Assembly (NCBI GenBank): GCA_024291935.2
Contig: CM044320.1
Span: forward strand, 55,928,001-55,992,000
DNA length: 64,000 bases
Reading direction: 5' to 3'
From: Okapia johnstoni
Taxonomy: Eukaryota; Chordata; Mammalia; Artiodactyla; Giraffidae
Each line of letters opens with the position of its first letter. The stretch's first letter is position 1. Of this stretch, positions 45,050 to 64,000 are shown piece after piece. The notes below the pieces were generated by a model. The model saw nothing but the letters and a program-made list of their open reading frames with translations. It was not told where the DNA came from and made no database searches. Position numbers and translations under genes: made by a program.

Positions 45050-45420
45050 CAGCTACCCCGCCTCATCCTCCAGAACGGCAAGAGGGAGGGACATAGGAGG
45101 GAGGTGAGGGGCGAACGGGAAGAGCGGCGGCGCGCCAGCGGCTAGAGCGAGAAAAAGTTTTTGCAAAAGCGAAAAAAAAGTTTGCGCTTCTCACGGGTGG
45201 TCCCGGCTCTCGGCCCGGCGGGCTGGGCCGGCGGGAGGGCTGGGGGCCAGGTTGGGGGGGGTGGGGGTGGCCCTGAGGCTGCGCTGCTGTAGCCCTGTCC
45301 GCCCCCCCCCTCCCCACCGCACACCCCCCAGCCCAGACTCCAGCTCTGGACCGTGCATCCCGAGCCCTGCGCTCAGACGGAGGTGAGAAGGGGGGCAGGC
45401 GGGGGACCACCTGGGAGCGG
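45050..45420 (+). promoter_or_regulatory. GLI1: GLI1 promoter, CpG-rich
   Basis: GC-rich with many CpG and no TATA box. Contains 'gagaaaaagtttttgc' and 'gcgaaaaaaaagtttgcgc' stretches around 45150-45187 and a GLI-like site CGGGTGGTC at 45194. It ends in a splice donor after 45382, consistent with the non-coding GLI1 exon 1. Confidence 0.75.
45200..45382 (+). other. GLI1: GLI1 non-coding exon 1 (3' boundary supported)
   Basis: The donor CGGAG|GTGAGAAG at 45382/45383 fits human GLI1, whose first exon is entirely 5'UTR. The 5' edge is approximate. Intron 1 then runs 3.2 kb to the acceptor at 48557. Confidence 0.65.
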
Positions 45421-48400
45421 TGGGGGAAGGGACCTGAGGGGATGCTCTACTTGCGAGGGACTCTGCCCAGCCAAGGGGGAGACCAGGGGCACAGAGGCAA
45501 AATAGAGGTGGGAGAGTCTGGGATAAGATACTAGAAAGTTTGGAGAATTTTTTCAAATGTATCTCCCTTTCTCTATCTTTTTTCCTTCTGACATTCTGGT
45601 TGTCTCTGTCTCAGACAACCGTGGATCTCTTTGTCTTGTCTCCGCCTCTCCCATATATTAGAAACATCTCATTTTAATGAGGTTGGGATGAAGAAGTTGG
45701 GAGGATAGTTAGCTGGAGGTCTGCGTGGTAGAGAGCTAACCCCGGGTGTGACTTTGAGCGCTGGGCAGGAAGACATCAGTGTTTCTGAAAGGAGGGAACA
45801 GCTCTAGAGAGAGTCCTAGATGGGGTGTGTGAGGCGACAAGACCACTGGGGGGCGGCTGGGCTTGAACCTCTGACTTGTCTTGTGACAGATGTGCTTGCT
45901 GGTGCATGTGTTTTGAGGGAAGGGAATTGTCTTCTGGGGTCGGAAGGGGACTGGGGCAGTCAGTCTCTAGTTTAGGCCCGAGAAAGATTCTCCAAGGAAT
46001 GTGGACTCCTGGGTCCCAAGGGCTGCGGGCAGGGTGCTAAGGAGGAGCTGAGGAGACCTTGTCCTGACCCTCTGACCTCAGGACCACCAGGGCAGCCGAG
46101 GGCAGACACCAGGAGACCCCTACTGGGACGGGGCGGGATCACTGGCCGCTGCCTGACTGTGCATCCCCGTTGGCCCCCCTCCCAAACGGGAGCTGGGGAC
46201 TGAGGCCCCTCCTCTGGCTCAGACCACCCTGCCTGCCCTTGCTCCCCGCTCTGAAGCCTCTTTCAGGCCCCGTGACCCCGAAACAATCCGCCCTGGGCAC
46301 CTAGCTTTGGGGACAGGATTAGGGAAAGGGAATCCCATAGACTGGGGACTAAAGGTTTTAGGGCGCTGGAGAACTGAGGTCTTCATAGGATAGGTCCTCA
46401 TGGTCCAGTAGAGGGAGAAGGCCGGACAGTTTCCCAGGGGGAACTTGTAAGGGCCAGCACAAAGTTGGTTTTTCCTTGGAGGCGGGGTCGAGATACCCTC
46501 CCCCCGCATTATCTCCCAGGCATCCCCTACCAGGGAGTATAGACCCCGCCCTTGACGTCACTAGGGGGTTCCCGGGGGTCTGGAGGGGTTAACCCTTAGG
46601 AAGCCAGCGGGGATACCCGGGAACCTAAGGTGTCCTGGCCCCTCCCCCTCCCCAGACACACCTTATTTTATTTACCCTAGTCACTTTCTCTCCGTATAGT
46701 TTCTGGATTCTTCTTTTCCACCCACCAAGGGGACTCCCATTCTCCGACAGTGCCCCCCCCCCCCCCCCCCCCCGCCACGGGCGCCAATGCCAGCTCTCTG
46801 GATACACTGAGGGGAGGAGGGAAGAATGTGTCCCGCCTCTCAATCCAAAACCCCCCCTCCACTCCGCCGCGGCTCGTTCGACTAGGCTCCTGGGGCGGGC
46901 GGGGGAAGCGGAGCCGTCTGCAGCCAGAGCCTGCGGCGGCGACTTGGGTGGGCCGAGGAGGCACGGGGGCGGGGAAGGCGGGACCGGGAGAAGGGGGCGG
47001 GGCCGACTTCTGGGAGTTGGGGAGCGGGGGTGCAAGGGGGGACTCTGGAAAACTGGGAGACACAGATGATTCAGGGCTCCAGCAAGGGAACCCTAGAGCT
47101 TTCTGCTCCATCCTGCGCTCTCATCCACACCCCAGAAAACCTTCATTTTCTGTAGCTGGAAAAGTTAGCGAAATATTCCTTTCACCAGTGTGAAGCGGCG
47201 ACGTGGGTGGGCTGTGGCACGCGTGGGTGAAGAGGGATATCGCCCCATTTCCATCTCGGTTCCCTTGTGGCTGGACATTGGGGCTGAAAGATGACTGGGT
47301 AGGCATCTTTGGGGGAGTCTCTTTAGATTTGGGGGGTCGTTTGCTAGCCCCCGCCTCCTTGGATGAGTCATAGAGGAAGGAGGCGGGAGAAGTGTCCCCC
47401 CATCCAGCTGCCAGCCAGCTGTGCCGCCCCCTCCAACGTAATGCCAAGGTCGAGCTGGGAGGTCTTGGTTGCAGGACTCGGATCTCCGCTAGTAAAGGAT
47501 TAGGAAAGGTACAGCCCAGGCAGCGGGGATCGGCTGGGTCCTGGGGTCCGGGTTCCGCTCCCCATCTTACCCCGCCCTCACCCTAAATCCCAGCATCCCG
47601 GGATCACCCACCGCGCCGGCCGGCCCGCTCCCGGTCGTTCTCCACCCTACCCCGCCCCACCCCACCCTCATTCCCGGGAGACCGGAAAACCCGGGGTGGA
47701 GCAAAATCTGGAGCCTAAGGAGAAAAGTGGACAGCGGCACCCTCTTCTCCCTCACTACCTCTCTCCTCTCTAACGGATGATGACTTGTGTGTGAGTGCGT
47801 CCACGAATGTGTGTGTTTCTTCTCCCAAAGCTTTTCCTCACAGTTCCTTTCCTGTTGCTCCAAAACAAACCAAAAGAGTTAGGTCAGCGCCCAGATTGAA
47901 ACCACCCCTGAGTAACACCAGCTCCCATTCTTTGCACCAGCAGACCTGGGAGGCTCTCCTCAGAAACTCGCTCCCCTTCCACACACGGTTTTCTGCCTTA
48001 CAGAGCAAAGGGCAGATCATCTAGGCTCCCTCCTGGCCCCGTGAGCCTGTCTGGGCTGTGGCGAGGGCTCCCTCTGCTGGACACTGGAGAGGTTGTAGAC
48101 CCGCTGTCCACGAGCAACAGATGAAGGAAAGGGAGAGGGGCTCAGGCTGATCAGCCAGCCCAGAGCTTGAGGTCAGTCACTCCTCCTCCTGAGTTCCCCC
48201 ATCCCATCCCTGAAGGCTGGCCCCATGGTCAGAAGAGGACCCATGGTATAAAAAGCACTTGAAGCTCGTAGTCACGTTTTAGTCCACAACACTCCCCCAA
48301 CACACACACACTCACACACACACTCCATCCAGCCATAGCTCCTCCCTAGTTCCTACAAAGATCTCCAAGATTGCCTGTCTCTATGGGACTTCTCTCCTTA

Positions 48401-48557
48401 ACCTCCCCTAGCTTAGCAATGCTCATTTCAACTTGATTTCCCATGGCAGATGTCTTGGAGGTAATCTGCCCAGGGTTCTGGGCCTGAGTGACTTATCTGA
48501 CCTTCCATATTTCCCTCCTGCCTTTGTAACTTTCATGTCTCCCTTCCCCTCCTGCAG
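45383..48557 (+). other. GLI1: GLI1 intron 1 with GC-rich blocks
   Basis: 3.2 kb holding near-consensus GLI sites (46222, 47602), a 21-C run (46753-46773), a GC-rich block at 46855-47010 with GGGCGGGG boxes, and a short CA repeat (48298-48325). Open frames here do not resemble known proteins. The GC-rich block could be an alternative promoter or enhancer, which is inference. Confidence 0.75.
46753..46773. repeat. Poly-C run of 21 bases
   Basis: Uninterrupted C run in GLI1 intron 1; the opposite strand has 21 G. Confidence 0.85.
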
Positions 48558-48585
48558 TGACCCCCACACTCTCCTCTGAGACAGC

Positions 48586-55524
<6,939 letters not shown>

Positions 55525-55696
55525 GGAGTGGGGGACCACAGATCCACATTTCCTGAGGGGTTTCCATCCCCACCAGGAAGTCTGGAGGAGGAGCCATAGC
55601 CCCCTGGGATGCCCCAGGGATGGGAGGGGTGGGCTGGAGCTGTACACAGTCTAAATATATTTGGGGAGGAATTTGATAATGACACTGTTTCCTGAT

Positions 55697-55702
55697 AATA
55701 AA
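55697..55702 (+). terminator. GLI1: GLI1 polyadenylation signal AATAAA
   Basis: Canonical hexamer 173 bp after the stop codon in 'cctgataataaaggaactg'. On the opposite strand TATAAA (55728-55733) is the only poly(A)-like hexamer for ARHGAP9 in the gap. Confidence 0.85.
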
Positions 55703-55727
55703 GGAACTGCATCAGAAAGAGCCCTGC

Positions 55728-55733
55728 TTTATA
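55728..55733 (-). terminator. ARHGAP9: Possible ARHGAP9 polyadenylation signal TATAAA
   Basis: No AATAAA or ATTAAA was found on the minus strand in the 285 bp between the ARHGAP9 stop and the GLI1 signal; TATAAA, a known weaker variant, is present. If used, the two mRNAs would meet or overlap at their 3' ends. Confidence 0.4.
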
Positions 55734-55987
55734 ATGTGACTATCTTGGGGGAGGGGTGATGACCAGGAACTAGAGAAGCACAGGCTAATCCAGCCACCTT
55801 CCTCTTTACAGAAGTTTCCTCATCCTACCCCAGCCCCTCCAGTCAGACTCACAAAGGTGGAGACGGTCATCTGGGAGACACAGGATTTAAAGGGATGTCC
55901 TCAAAACAGAACACCCCCCACCCTTGCCCCCACCAAAGGCTACCCAATAGAGATCACTGGAAATACGTTTTCTCTTCTTTGCCCCAG

Positions 55988-62887
<6,900 letters not shown>

Positions 62888-63659
62888 TGTTGTCAATACC
62901 ATCACCTATGGGAAAATGGGGTGATGGAGATCCAGAAAAAGACAGAACTGACTGCTTGCAGGCAGAGAGACATGGTTCTAAGAGCAGTTTGGGGCAGAAG
63001 ATAAGAACAGAAACCCTGTCATGAGAGGAGAGGGTAAGGCAGAAGACCCAAATGGGGGTCAGTAAGAGGTTTTGGGGTCTGAGAAGTCCTGGGTGATGTG
63101 TCTAATGAGGAAGTACATAAGTAAGGTGAGAGAGGATGTGGTCAGCAGGGCTTCGAGACCAGCACGGCAGGAAATCAGAGGAGGGGGTCTAGTTGGGTGT
63201 TATTTTCCTCCAAGTACCTTCTGGGGCCCAACAGAAGATCTAGGGACAGGAGGAGCTGGCCCTGAATGGTGGTGGGACTCTTGAACTGGACACAGGAAGA
63301 TGAAGGGAAAGAATCAGGTTTGAGACAGAACACAGGCAAAGAGTTAACAGATGACAAAGATACAAAAACTTGTGACCTTTATTAAATTTACACAAGGACC
63401 AATATTTCTATTACTGATGGCCACAGACCTGAAGCTGTGTGCCTCCTGTGCAGATTCAGAAAAACATTAAGACAGAGAAACAGAGAGCCAGAGAAACAGT
63501 AAGATCAAATTGGAGAGAAAGAGAAAGTGGTTAGGAGAAACACAGAGGGGTTCAGTTTGAGGAAAAGGTAAAATCAATTTAGAATGTATTTTGGGGAGCT
63601 GAGAAACACTGATATGATCCTTGGTATGTAAGCCTCTTGGGTGGGACCCTACTTTAGTG

Positions 63660-63900
63660 TGTGGGTTCATTCATTCATGCTCTTAACAAGGATTGGCTGA
63701 CCACCTCCTGTGTGAAAAGAACAGCGTCAGCTACTGCAGATAAGAGAAGGGAAGGAGACAGACATAGCCCTTGCCCTCTCAAAGCTTAAAGACAGATATC
63801 AACTAATGACATAATAAATGTATTGATTATAATTGAATCGGGACTATGGACAAATAGCACAGGATGCTTTGATAGCTTATGGGGGTAGATGGAGGATTAA
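63660..63900 (-). mobile_element. L2-like relic
   Basis: Begins with TTCATTCATTCATG, the reverse of an L2 tail, followed by diverged L2-like text. The stretch 62906-63659 holds no recognised exon. Confidence 0.45.
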
Positions 63901-63987
63901 TGTTAGTTTCTCCCTGGTGGAAGATGGGAACTGCCCCCACTTTCTATTGCCAGAACTTTAAGCCCCAGAACTTTGTGCTTCCTCCTT

Positions 63988-64000
63988 ACCTGATCACTCC
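63988..64000 (-). other. ARHGAP9: Possible ARHGAP9 5'UTR exon end (splice donor)
   Basis: On the minus strand ATCAG|GTAAGGAGG at 63990/63989 is a strong donor and the only good one seen between 62906 and the window edge. It could join the acceptor at 62906. Only 11 bp of the exon would be inside the window. Confidence 0.35.

Larger units (their letters stand above)
43750..45050. other. INHBE-GLI1 intergenic sequence
   Basis: Unique, moderately GC-rich, no gene recognised. Holds the RFX-type X-box at 44192 and a 23-G run at 44942. Confidence 0.7.

Noticed and set aside
46625..47193. Open frames of 136-147 codons in GLI1 intron 1
   Set aside because: Overlapping frames on both strands in GC-rich sequence with homopolymer-derived Gly or Pro runs; no similarity recognised.

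Overview
The window is ruminant, most likely bovine, genomic DNA. It is full of repeats found only in ruminants or cetartiodactyls: BovB (RTE-type) LINE pieces, Bov-tA and Bov-A2 SINEs, and tRNA-Glu-derived CHR-type SINEs. Older mammalian repeats (L1, L2, MIR, hAT, a mariner) are also present. The genes are spliced mammalian genes in the order INHBC(+), INHBE(+), GLI1(+), ARHGAP9(-). This is the order on human 12q13.3, which is syntenic with part of cattle chromosome 5. The exact species cannot be fixed from the sequence alone.

Layout. 1-19.8 kb: no coding exon found, mostly stacked repeats; by synteny this is the long first intron of R3HDM2 (minus strand). 19.86-20.62 kb: a CpG island with a minus-strand splice donor at 20127, the probable R3HDM2 promoter and 5' exon. 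20.9-26.7 kb: intergenic repeats. 26.8-36.6 kb: INHBC (2 coding exons, 352 aa). 41.4-42.7 kb: INHBE (2 coding exons, 351 aa). 45.1-55.7 kb: GLI1 (non-coding exon 1 in a CpG-rich promoter, then 11 coding exons, 1105 aa). 55.9-64 kb: ARHGAP9 on the minus strand (17 coding exons, 740 aa), tail to tail with GLI1. All four reading frames were assembled by hand from GT/AG junctions; every phase closes and each total length is close to that of the human protein as remembered.

Function. INHBC and INHBE are tandem, liver-type TGF-beta ligands (activin/inhibin beta-C and beta-E). GLI1 is the zinc-finger transcription factor and transcriptional readout of Hedgehog signalling. ARHGAP9 is a blood-cell-type Rho GTPase-activating protein with SH3, WW, PH and RhoGAP domains. 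They share a neighbourhood, not a pathway.

No unknown multi-gene system is visible. The observations most worth checking are: a Bov-tA SINE that has replaced the region upstream of an ARHGAP9 3' splice site and seems to supply its branch point; a 46-bp near-copy of INHBE exon 1 in the probable INHBC 3'UTR; a perfect RFX X-box upstream of GLI1; a perfect C/EBP-ATF composite site upstream of INHBE; a conserved in-frame cryptic acceptor in GLI1 that would produce the 123-nt deletion known as tGLI1; and GLI-like sites around GLI1 exon 1.
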